A DNA stretch of 64,000 nucleotides, taken from positions 205,585 to 269,584 of the forward strand of contig NZ_JAQKQJ010000003.1 of the NCBI RefSeq assembly GCF_029109325.1, read 5' to 3'. This DNA is from Nodosilinea sp. PGN35. Its GTDB lineage: Bacteria; Cyanobacteriota; Cyanobacteriia; Phormidesmidales; Phormidesmidaceae. The translations under genes were made by a program, and so were the position numbers. The notes under the pieces are model-generated. The model had not been told where the DNA came from. It ran no database searches and was given only the letters and a program-made list of their open reading frames with translations. This document shows positions 29,398 through 37,061 of this stretch, piece by piece. How positions within the stretch are numbered: the first letter of the stretch is position 1; every line of letters begins with the position of its first letter.

Positions 29398-29904
29398 ATG
29401 AGCCACCATGAGCCCGAAAAACTAACCCAAATTTTGGTCTGGATTGGGGTCGCCAACCAGCTGATGACGACCCGCTTTAACCAGTACATGGCCGACTACG
29501 ACCTGCCCCTGCCGCAGTTCTCGATGCTGAACCACTTCAGCCGCCAGCCCCAGGCGGGGCACACCATCACTCAGCTGACGGCGGCGTTTCAGGCCAACCA
29601 GCCCGCCATTACCAAAACCGTGCAGCACCTGCTCAAGAAGGGCTATCTGGAGGTGCAGGTGAGCGAGAGCGATCGCCGGGTGAAGTATCACTACATCACT
29701 GAGGCGGGGTTGCAGGCGCACAGAGAGGCGATCGCCCGTATTTTGCCCGACGCCCAGCTAATCTTTTCTGACTGGAGCCCCGATGCGATCGATACCCTGC
29801 ACCAGTCGCTGTTTAACCTCAAAAACTGGCTTGACGACCACCGCGACACCGTGGCCCAGGCCGCCCAGGCCGAGCCGCCCCAGGGAGATAAGCCGCTATT
29901 GTAG
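29398..29904 (+). CDS. MarR-family transcriptional regulator
   Basis: 168 residues. A winged helix-turn-helix lies in the middle: QLTAAFQANQPAITKTVQHLLKKGYLEVQVSESDRRVKYHYITEAG, where the D/ExxDRR wing motif is clear. Helices at both ends form the dimer interface. It starts 6 bases after the nitroreductase stop and should be translated from the same mRNA. The paired palindromes at the operon promoter are its most likely binding site. Confidence 0.92.
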   Translation: MSHHEPEKLTQILVWIGVANQLMTTRFNQYMADYDLPLPQFSMLNHFSRQPQAGHTITQLTAAFQANQPAITKTVQHLLKKGYLEVQVSESDRRVKYHYITEAGLQAHREAIARILPDAQLIFSDWSPDAIDTLHQSLFNLKNWLDDHRDTVAQAAQAEPPQGDKPLL

Positions 29905-29919
29905 CCCGCTGATTTGGCC

Positions 29920-30384
29920 CTAGCGATCGCTCTTAAGCCCCGCCTGCACCGGGTCAAACCCAGCCGGGAAGTGGGTATCGTGCGGATCGTAGTCGGCGGC
30001 GACCAGCACGGCCCCCGTCAGAGTGGCGGTCTGCAAATCGGTGCCAATTAGCATCGCCCCACGCAGGTCTGCCCCAGACAGGTCGGCCTCGGCCAGGTTG
30101 GCATAGCTCAGGTCGGCCCCGCGCAGGTTGGCCCCAGTCAGGTCGCTGCCGCTAAGGTCGGCGTAGCTCAGGTCGGCCCCCTTGAGGTCTACCCCGGCCA
30201 GGTCTACGGCGGAGAGCACCAGGTTGGCGAAGTCGCGCCGCCCGGCGGCGTAGGTTTGCAGCAGCGCAACGGCGGTGGTGATGTCGGCGACGGGCTGAGT
30301 CATGGCGAGCACTGAACGAATCCCCTCCAGCTTAGGGGCTGCCGCCGGAGATGCTTCCTGGTTGTAATCATCCTTTAACGGCAC
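29920..30384 (-). CDS. Pentapeptide-repeat protein
   Basis: 154 residues. About residues 52-126 are tandem pentapeptides (DLAGVDLKGADLSYADLSGS and so on), forming a short right-handed quadrilateral beta-helix of roughly 15 units. A helical N-terminus (ADITTAVALLQTYAAGRRDF) precedes them and an acidic tail follows. No signal peptide. The role of most cyanobacterial pentapeptide proteins is unknown. It converges on the MarR gene and is divergent from the HEAT-NACHT gene, with about 180 bases between. Confidence 0.88.
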   Translation of the reverse strand: MPLKDDYNQEASPAAAPKLEGIRSVLAMTQPVADITTAVALLQTYAAGRRDFANLVLSAVDLAGVDLKGADLSYADLSGSDLTGANLRGADLSYANLAEADLSGADLRGAMLIGTDLQTATLTGAVLVAADYDPHDTHFPAGFDPVQAGLKSDR

Positions 30385-30562
30385 GGGCGCAGATGAACGA
30401 TCGCCCTGGTCACGGCTGCGATTTTGAGAGCGGCGATCGCGATCGCGGCTTCAGGATTTGCCATTGCCGCCTGGTGACATGCGATCGCAGCAAAATCTAA
30501 CGCCCAAAATTCTCTGGGAGTACAATAGCGGTAAGGATATCTCCCTTAGCCCTGCCCCCTGT

Positions 30563-33064
30563 ATGGATCGCGCGCAGCTTTTCGATGCCCTCAGCAATCT
30601 GTCGCCTCAAGACTTTGAGCGGCTGTTGGTCGGCATCAATATGCCCCGTATGCACCGGGCTGAGGCATCAGCCAAAATAGGCGAACAGGTCAGCGCTCTG
30701 CTGGAATGGGCCGATAGCTCGATTGGGCCAGGGGTGGAGGCGATCGCCTGCCAATTGGCCGACCTCAATCGCTTTGAGTTTGATGTGTACCTGCGATCGC
30801 TCGTCGCCACCTACGAGAAATGGTGGGAGCACTACACGCTGACGGATGCGATCGGCAAAGTTGAGCAAGTACAGACAGAGCAACCCTCAATTTTTGACTT
30901 TGGCCTCATGGTGCAAACCGTCACCAAAGACCGAGAGCCAACTGACCCGGAGAGTACTTCGCTTCAGAAAGACAAAGAAAAAACCGAATGTCTGCCCGTG
31001 CTAGAGGGCATTCGCAAGTATGCCGACAACCATGTGCTGCTGGTGGGCCGCCCCGGCTCTGGCAAGTCCACGGCATTGATACGACTGCTGCTGGAAGAGG
31101 CGACCCTCTCCTCCAGCCCTTCTGTCCTAATTGAGAGAAAGGAGCCAGCACGGATTCCTGTTTTGGTGGAATTGCGCTATTGGCAGACTTCAATTTTGGA
31201 GCGCATTCGAGCGTTTCTCTGCCAGCACGACCCCCAGCTAAATTTGGATGATGCCGCTTTAAACTCCCTGCTGCACCAGAGACGTTTTTTGCTGCTGATC
31301 GACGGCCTCAACGAGCTGCCCTCCGACGAGGCCCGCACCCAGCTAACCACCTTTCGGCGCGACTACCCCCAGGTGCCGATGATCTTCACCACGCGAGATC
31401 TGGGCCTGGGGGGCGACCTGGGCATTGAGAAAAAGCTGGAGATGCAGCCGCTGACCGAAGCGCAAATGAAAGCGTTCGTTCGTGCCTATGTGCCCGACCA
31501 GGCGGAGGCGATGCTGCGGCGATTGAGCGATCGCCTGCGAGAATTTGGCCAAACTCCGTTGCTGCTGTGGATGCTGTGCGAGGTGTTTCAGCAGTCGCCC
31601 AATCGGCAAATGCCCACCAACCTGGCAGAGGTGTTTCGGGCGTTTACGACTATGTATGAAGACAGCAGCGTGCGCAAGCATGAGGTGGCACTGCTGAAGG
31701 GGGATGTGCGGCCCTTGAGCGATCGCCGCCTGTGGAAAGACGCTCTCAAAGCCCTAGCGGCCCTGATAATGCAGGGCGAAACCCCGGTGGATTTTCGCGT
31801 GGCAATTCACCGCACCGAAGCCGAACGCGAACTCGGCAAACTCTTTGCCAGCGAGAAATTCCCCGTCCGCGACATTTTAGACGACCTGCTCAAATACCAC
31901 CTGCTGCAAAACCGCACCACCGACCAACTCGAATTTCGCCACCAGCTCATTCAGGAATACTACGCCGCAGAACATTTGCTGCAACTGCTGCCAGAGCTAA
32001 GCGATGAGCAACTCAAGCGCGACTACCTGAACCTTTTGAAGTGGACAGAACCTGTTGCCCTAATGCTCGCGCTGGTAGATGAGGAAGACATGGCGCTGCG
32101 GGTGGTGAAGTTGGCAATGGACGACGTGGATTTGATGCTAGGGGCCAGACTTGCCGGGGAGGTGAAGATGTCCCTGCAAGCTAAAACTATTGGCTGGATC
32201 AATGACCAGAAAATTCCAACAGGCTTGAAAGTTAACTGTTTGGCCACTAGCCACAGTGAGGCGGCGATACCGGGCTTGCTCCAGGCCATTAAAGACCAGG
32301 ACTCGGATATTCGTGGGCTTGCGGCAGAGGCATTAGGGCAATTGGGGAGTGATGCGGTGATTCCAGCCTTGTGCCAGGCCCTTGAAGACCAAGACTTCGG
32401 AGTTCGTTGGAGCGCAGCAGCAGCGTTAGGGCAGTTGGGGAGTGATGCGGCGATTCTAGTCTTGCGCCAGGCCCTCGAAGACCAAGACTCCAGGGTTCGT
32501 TGGAGCGCAGCAGCAGCGTTAGGGCAATTGGAGAGTGATAGGGTGATTCCAGCCTTGCTCCAGGCCCTCGAAGACCAAGACTCCGGGGTTCGTAGGAGGG
32601 CAGTAGCAGCATTAGGGCAACTGGGGAGTGATAGGGTGATTCCAGCCTTGCTCCAGGCCCTCGAAGACCAAGACTCCGGGGTTCGTAAGAGCGCAGCAGC
32701 AGCATTAGGGCAATTGGGGAGTGATACGGTGATTCCCAATTTATTCCGTGCTCTTAAAGATGCAGATTCTGATGTTCGAATTAGAGTTACTGCTGCTTTA
32801 GAACAATTAGGCGAAGAATTAGAGACGATGAAGTCAATAGAAAACCTTTACAGACTCCTAGCAAGGACATCAGACCTATCTATACTAAAAGATATAGAAA
32901 ATATTCAAAATCGCTCTGGCCTATACAAGCTTCCGCTAAATCTTAGTACTTCGCATGACTTAGAGGGAGATTTCAGTGATTCGAGCTTGTCTTTTCTTGG
33001 TGCCGAGTTAATGCAAAATGCAGCAGCAGCAGTTCTGTTTGGCATGACCAAAGGAATTAAATAG
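30563..33064 (+). CDS. NACHT NTPase with N-terminal death-like (EAD) domain and C-terminal HEAT repeats
   Basis: 833 residues from the ATG at 30563 (other in-frame starts at 30458 and 30479 are possible). Residues 1-70 (MDRAQLFDALSNLSPQDFERLL ... ALLEWADSS) resemble effector-associated, death-like adaptor domains, which pair a sensor with a separate effector. NACHT follows: Walker A GRPGSGKS (about 161-168) and Walker B FLLLIDGLNELP (about 241-252), with winged-helix-like DRLREFGQTPLLLWMLCEVF. Residues about 566-752 are six PBS-lyase-type HEAT units of 31 residues. The final 80 residues are AT-rich in coding and unlike the rest. The layout is that of a STAND immune sensor: EAD, switch, ligand-reading repeat. 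The next gene overlaps its stop. Confidence 0.8.
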   Translation: MDRAQLFDALSNLSPQDFERLLVGINMPRMHRAEASAKIGEQVSALLEWADSSIGPGVEAIACQLADLNRFEFDVYLRSLVATYEKWWEHYTLTDAIGKVEQVQTEQPSIFDFGLMVQTVTKDREPTDPESTSLQKDKEKTECLPVLEGIRKYADNHVLLVGRPGSGKSTALIRLLLEEATLSSSPSVLIERKEPARIPVLVELRYWQTSILERIRAFLCQHDPQLNLDDAALNSLLHQRRFLLLIDGLNELPSDEARTQLTTFRRDYPQVPMIFTTRDLGLGGDLGIEKKLEMQPLTEAQMKAFVRAYVPDQAEAMLRRLSDRLREFGQTPLLLWMLCEVFQQSPNRQMPTNLAEVFRAFTTMYEDSSVRKHEVALLKGDVRPLSDRRLWKDALKALAALIMQGETPVDFRVAIHRTEAERELGKLFASEKFPVRDILDDLLKYHLLQNRTTDQLEFRHQLIQEYYAAEHLLQLLPELSDEQLKRDYLNLLKWTEPVALMLALVDEEDMALRVVKLAMDDVDLMLGARLAGEVKMSLQAKTIGWINDQKIPTGLKVNCLATSHSEAAIPGLLQAIKDQDSDIRGLAAEALGQLGSDAVIPALCQALEDQDFGVRWSAAAALGQLGSDAAILVLRQALEDQDSRVRWSAAAALGQLESDRVIPALLQALEDQDSGVRRRAVAALGQLGSDRVIPALLQALEDQDSGVRKSAAAALGQLGSDTVIPNLFRALKDADSDVRIRVTAALEQLGEELETMKSIENLYRLLARTSDLSILKDIENIQNRSGLYKLPLNLSTSHDLEGDFSDSSLSFLGAELMQNAAAAVLFGMTKGIK
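32333..32797 (+). repeat. Five tandem 93-bp repeats inside the HEAT-NACHT gene
   Basis: TTAGGGCA recurs at 32333, 32426, 32519, 32612 and 32705, exactly 93 bases apart, each opening a unit that encodes one 31-residue HEAT repeat. The units starting 32519 and 32612 are almost identical at DNA level, including synonymous sites, while the last (from 32705) diverges after about 40 bases. This points to recent unequal crossing-over or gene conversion. Confidence 0.9.
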
Positions 33065-33492
33065 TGGAATTTCAAGAAAATCAAGAGCACAAGAGCAAAA
33101 ACACTTCCCCAGAGAAAGATGTAGGCGGACTCGAATTTTCCGAGGAAATATCTTATGAAGCTAGGCTTAGTTTATTGTCTCAAAGGGGCATGGCAGAACT
33201 CATCAACACATCTCCACAAGAGATGGCTCAATTGGCAAGAGAATACTATAAAGGCGACTATGCCTTAAAGCGCCAGAAACAAGAAAATGAACAGAAAATA
33301 AAAGAGGCTAAGATACAAACCGTCAGGTTCGGATTAATTGTGTTTGCAGGTATTTTTGCAAGTGTGCTGCTGTATTCTGCTTTCACAAACAACAAAGACT
33401 TTCCCGATCGATTTATAACATTGACTATTGGCGCTCTAGCTGGAGGTGCAGGCGTTAAAATTTTCCAAGAGAAATCATTGGATGGCAAGTAG
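33064..33492 (+). CDS. Small two-helix membrane protein coupled to the HEAT-NACHT gene
   Basis: 142 residues. GTG start at 33064 shares one base with the TAG of the NACHT gene (TAGTG), the usual sign of translational coupling. Residues 1-50 are charged and acidic, residues 50-90 form a coiled coil (QEMAQLAREYYKGDYALKRQKQENEQKIKEAK), and two membrane helices follow (about 93-112 and 120-138). No family recognised. The gene is much richer in A/T than its surroundings. Its position suggests a partner or membrane effector of the NACHT protein; that is inference. Confidence 0.7.
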   Translation: MEFQENQEHKSKNTSPEKDVGGLEFSEEISYEARLSLLSQRGMAELINTSPQEMAQLAREYYKGDYALKRQKQENEQKIKEAKIQTVRFGLIVFAGIFASVLLYSAFTNNKDFPDRFITLTIGALAGGAGVKIFQEKSLDGK

Positions 33493-33600
33493 ATTGTAGT
33501 AAATAGTTTGAATTCAGCTTAATTTATCAGTATTAGTTCACGTAGTAAGAAAGCCTACTGTAACATCAAGATTTATAATTTAATTGAGCGCCCCCATGCA

Positions 33601-33845
33601 GGCAAGGCCCGCATCACTCTCATCTTATTGCGCTCTGTAAACTTCAGCAAACTCCCTGTCTTGCCCAAAAACAGCCTGTCACCACCTGGCCAAACCCAGA
33701 CCAAGCCTTTCGCGAAATCGGTGAAGGCATTCGACAAGTGGCAATGGAGTTGAGAAGAGAGAAAGACAACTCCAGCAAAATGGATGCACTCTAGGGCAAA
33801 GGCGCGATCGCATTTCTTGAAGGCGTCAGCGAAGATATGAAGTAA
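33601..33845 (+). pseudogene. Decayed fragment of a TIR-domain protein
   Basis: Two frames together recover a TIR-domain end. In one frame GKARITLILLRSVNFSKLPV then LPKNS (33601-33684); in the next frame QKQPVTTWPNPDQAFREIGE then GIRQVAMELRRE, ending at TAG 33792-33794, with GKGAIAFLEGVSEDMK beyond it. The order (RPxDW-like) FSKLxxLPKN, PVTTWxNxDxAFxxIxxGIR is that of the C-terminal half of bacterial TIR domains. A frameshift, a stop codon and a missing N-terminal half show the gene is dead. It lies 109 bases behind the NACHT partner gene. Confidence 0.6.
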
Positions 33846-33874
33846 CCATCATCAAACTAAATGAAATTAAAACC

Positions 33875-34126
33875 ATGCAAATCACCCTTAACTTACCTGA
33901 CAGCCTCAGCCAAACCGAAACCTTTAGCCAAAGCGATTGGTTTCGAGAGATTGCCGTAGCCCTTTTTCAGCAAGAGCGCATTTCTCTCAGCCGCGCTAGC
34001 AAAATTGCAGGTATGGAGCTAATCGACTTTCAAAAACTTCTAGCTGATCGCAATATCTGCGTCCACTACGATATCGAAGACTTTGAGCAAGACGTTCAGC
34101 ACCTACGCGATCGGGGCTGGCTATGA
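33875..34126 (+). CDS. UPF0175-family antitoxin
   Basis: 83 residues with the UPF0175 pattern: a short beta start (MQITLNLPDSL), then REIAVALFQQERISLSRASKIAGMELIDFQKLLADRNI, a predicted helix-turn-helix, and an acidic tail ending HLRDRGWL. Family members are antitoxins of PIN-like DUF3368 toxins. The last codon overlaps the toxin ATG (ATGA), but the toxin is cut to 35 residues, so the antitoxin is an orphan. Confidence 0.85.
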   Translation: MQITLNLPDSLSQTETFSQSDWFREIAVALFQQERISLSRASKIAGMELIDFQKLLADRNICVHYDIEDFEQDVQHLRDRGWL

Positions 34127-34230
34127 TTGTCGTTAGCGACACCTCTGCTCTTTCTAACCTGGCCATTATTGATCATCTCTGGCTGCTAAAAGCCATTTAT
34201 CAAACCGTTATTATTCCTAAAACCCACTGA
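34123..34230 (+). pseudogene. Truncated DUF3368 (PIN-like) toxin
   Basis: The frame opens MIVVSDTSALSNLAIIDHLW, the start of a DUF3368 PIN-like nuclease, with the first catalytic Asp in SDTS. It then stops at 34228-34230 after 35 residues, where the family normally has about 150. The remaining catalytic acids are lost and the DUF1517 gene begins 20 bases on from the other strand. A 3' deletion is the likely cause. Confidence 0.8.
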
Positions 34231-34249
34231 GCAACCTTTCAAAGCCTTC

Positions 34250-35329
34250 CTACAGCATCACCAGGTCGGGGTAGTTGGCGATTAGCTCATCGGCGCTGAG
34301 GCTGTCGCTGGTGTCTTGAGGCGTCCACAGCAGTTCATACACCAGCAGGTAGGCGGGCGAAATCGAGCCGAGGCGTTGCAGTACCGCTCTAAGATCGGCC
34401 ACGGAGTTGACAGAGTTAAACAGGGGGCGATCGTCCGCCGTGCCCAGCAGCAGGGTCACCACAATGTGCGAGGCCACCTCATCGCTGGGGCCAGTGGGCA
34501 TCGCCCGCCGCTGCACCTCGCCGCCCACATTAATCAGCGTCTCAACCGCAAACTTGCTGCGCTCTTGAATCGAGAGGCGCTCAAACAGTTCCGAGGCTTT
34601 CTCTCGCCCGGCTACGGTTTGCGACTCGGCCCGCACGTGGGTCCAGTAGTCGGGATGGCGCAGCAGGGCCAGCACGGTGGCGCGCAGCTGGGCGGCCAGC
34701 CCCGCCGAGGTGGTGAGGTCGGCCTCTAGGGCAATGCGATCGAGCTGGCGCTGGAGGTCACGCGCCCCGGCCAGCAGCACCACCTGGAGGCGCGACACGG
34801 TGACGATATCGTTGAGCAACTCGCTCTGGCTGCCGGTCGCTGCTGGGTAGTCCCCTCGGCGGCTGCTCTGGATGTAGCTAAACACGAGGGGCAGCAGAAT
34901 AAACCCCAGCACCACAATGATGAAGAACAGTTCGCCACCGCCATCATCGCCAGAGTCGACATAAACGGGAGCCGGAGTATAGGTGGGGTAGGGCACAATC
35001 ACCGGGCCTGGGGCCGAGCGGTAGCCATAGCCGCCGCCATAGCCACCGCCGTAGCCACCGCCGCTGGGAGGCAGACTGCGCGGAGCCGATGGCGCTGGCG
35101 CTGGCCGACTAAACGAGCCGCCTCGACTCATGCCGCCACTGACCGCTTGTTCTGCGATCGCGCCCTGGGGCAGCAGCCCATCCCTCAGCCAGTGTGATTC
35201 CACGGTTTGCAAGAAAACTGGCTGGCCCTTCACCGCTGGCACCACGCCCAGATAAACCACCAGGGCAATCAGCACAGTGGCCGCAGAAATCATTGACCAC
35301 AACCGCTTCAGGCCAGGGTTTATCTGCAT
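34250..35329 (-). CDS. DUF1517 membrane protein
   Basis: 359 residues from the ATG at 35329 (GGAG upstream); the longer frame to 35605 is not supported. An N-terminal membrane or signal segment (MISAATVLIALVVYLGVV), a Ser/Pro/Gly-rich linker with GGYGGGYGGGYG, a second membrane helix (ELFFIIVVLGFILLPLVF, about 130-150) and a soluble C-terminal domain match DUF1517, a family of cyanobacteria and plastids of unknown function. The gene is divergent from the YbaY-domain gene and about 20 bases from the toxin fragment. Confidence 0.85.
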   Translation of the reverse strand: MQINPGLKRLWSMISAATVLIALVVYLGVVPAVKGQPVFLQTVESHWLRDGLLPQGAIAEQAVSGGMSRGGSFSRPAPAPSAPRSLPPSGGGYGGGYGGGYGYRSAPGPVIVPYPTYTPAPVYVDSGDDGGGELFFIIVVLGFILLPLVFSYIQSSRRGDYPAATGSQSELLNDIVTVSRLQVVLLAGARDLQRQLDRIALEADLTTSAGLAAQLRATVLALLRHPDYWTHVRAESQTVAGREKASELFERLSIQERSKFAVETLINVGGEVQRRAMPTGPSDEVASHIVVTLLLGTADDRPLFNSVNSVADLRAVLQRLGSISPAYLLVYELLWTPQDTSDSLSADELIANYPDLVML

Positions 35330-35597
35330 CTCAGGGTCTCCAAGAAGGGCTAGAGGAAATGATTGGGCACGGCTCTTTGAGTATCTAACAAACCTCAAAG
35401 CCCGTGGGTTAACAATCCTAAACTCGTTGTTTTGGTCGCGCGATCGCCACACGTTGCTAAAACCGTAACCTCGTACAGCTTCCTTATAGTTCGTTGATAG
35501 ATTGCTAGAGGACTCAGGGGAGATCCAGTCGGCGTCTCTAGCTATGCCTCGGCTCTGACCGTGATTCCCCGGCTGAACGTTAGGTGTGAGAGCAATC

Positions 35598-36806
35598 ATG
35601 AACAAGCGAGTATTTTTGGCCCTGGTGGGGGCTAGTCTGATGGCCGCAACCCTGGGTGGTGGAATGGGGAATCAGGCGATCGCGCAGACCCAGCCCGAGT
35701 GGCACAACTGCCTGACCCGCGAAGTGTTTACCCCCGAGAAGCAGGCCTGGTGCAATCGCTGGAGCACGCTGCAAAACGGCACCTACATCGTGCCCCTGGG
35801 CTTTGGCCCCGAACCCACCTTTGAAACCGTCACCCTAGAGAATGGGGAGTACAACCGCCCCGGCGAGCTGGTGGTGAGCCTGGCCAACGAGCCCAACTGG
35901 CTGGCCTTTGGCGACATCGACGGCGACGGCAGGGATGACGCCGCTGTGATCTTTGGCGTCAACCAGGGGGGCGGCAGCAACCTGGTCACCTACCTGGCGG
36001 CGGTGATGGATATTGACGGCGAGGCCGAAGCGCTGCGGCCGGTGGCCCTGGGCGAACGAATTCTGCTCAACGGCCCCACCACCATTGCAAACCAGCGCAT
36101 CACCGTGGCCCAGCTGACCCAGACCGAGGTAATCAACCGCAGCTTTGTGGTCGATGGCGGCAGCCTCAGCGAGCTGGCCCAGCTGCCCAGCCCCGAGCGG
36201 GCGGAGGTGCCCGATGGCACCGTGGTCTTTTCGCAAACCACGACTCATGCGGTGCGGGTGTTTACCCGCGACGGGCAGCCCTACATCAACCTGTTTAATA
36301 GGGCTAGCAGACGGCAGGAGCTGAATGGCGTGCGGGCGATCGCGGTAACTTCAGTAGAGGGCATGGTCTTTATGACCTCTGGCTCCACCGCCCAGGGGCA
36401 GCCCGCCGTACGGGTCAGCATTTCCCCCGATGGCAGTCAAACCTTTGAGGTCAACGACACCGTGCAAACCAACTCCGCCAGCGTGACCGGCACCGTCACC
36501 TACCTGCCCCGCATTGCCATGCCCCCCCACGCCGTGCTGGAAGTCAGCCTGCTGGATGTCAGCCGGGCCGACGCCCCCGCCATTACCCTGGCGTCTCAAA
36601 GCGTGGTGTTTGGTGACCGGCAGGTACCCATCCCCTTTGAGCTGGTGTACAACCCCGACCAGATCGACCCCCGCTTTTCCTACGCGGTGCAGGCCCGCAT
36701 TTTAGTCGATGGCGATCTGCGCTTTATCAACACCAGCCGGTTTGCGGTGATTACCCAGGGCAATCCGACTGAGGTAGAGGTCAGGGTTGACCCGGTGTCG
36801 CGCTAG
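35598..36806 (+). CDS. Secreted protein with repeat-like middle domain and C-terminal YbaY domain
   Basis: 402 residues with a signal peptide ending near AIAQTQ. The N-terminal part contains DIDGDGRDDAAVIFG, a calcium-loop motif of FG-GAP/VCBS type. A middle segment (HAVRVFTRDGQPYINLFNRA) is similar to a segment of the SH3-domain protein at 57200. The last 110 residues (RIAMPPHAVLEVSLLDVS, PIPFELVYNPDQIDP, RFSYAVQARI) form a YbaY/DUF306-type lipoprotein domain seen in cell-envelope proteins. Location should be periplasm or cell surface; function unknown. Confidence 0.75.
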   Translation: MNKRVFLALVGASLMAATLGGGMGNQAIAQTQPEWHNCLTREVFTPEKQAWCNRWSTLQNGTYIVPLGFGPEPTFETVTLENGEYNRPGELVVSLANEPNWLAFGDIDGDGRDDAAVIFGVNQGGGSNLVTYLAAVMDIDGEAEALRPVALGERILLNGPTTIANQRITVAQLTQTEVINRSFVVDGGSLSELAQLPSPERAEVPDGTVVFSQTTTHAVRVFTRDGQPYINLFNRASRRQELNGVRAIAVTSVEGMVFMTSGSTAQGQPAVRVSISPDGSQTFEVNDTVQTNSASVTGTVTYLPRIAMPPHAVLEVSLLDVSRADAPAITLASQSVVFGDRQVPIPFELVYNPDQIDPRFSYAVQARILVDGDLRFINTSRFAVITQGNPTEVEVRVDPVSR

Positions 36807-37061
36807 TCGGGCGGTCTGGGGTGGCTGGTCTCGGTTATTCATAGGCTTGAGTCCACTCTCTTGGGGAATCGCCGGCCCGGCCGTCCACTCTTGAGCGTTT
36901 TTCGCTCTTGACCGCCCGCCTGGGGCAGCTACTGGGCTCTATCCCTGGGTATAAATTAGATGAACCTACGACAGAAGGCGATCGGGCGAGGAAGGCCGCT
37001 TGTTAGACTAACGGCAGCCTAGCCTCCCCCAAGTGTGTCGTTCTTCAACCTGTAGCCTACT

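Noticed and set aside
32333..32797. CRISPR-like regular spacing
   Set aside because: The 93-base period is coding and gives HEAT repeats; there are no short repeats with unique spacers.
34250..35605. Long form of the DUF1517 protein
   Set aside because: The extra 92 residues overlap the divergent promoter and start of the YbaY gene and hide the signal segment.
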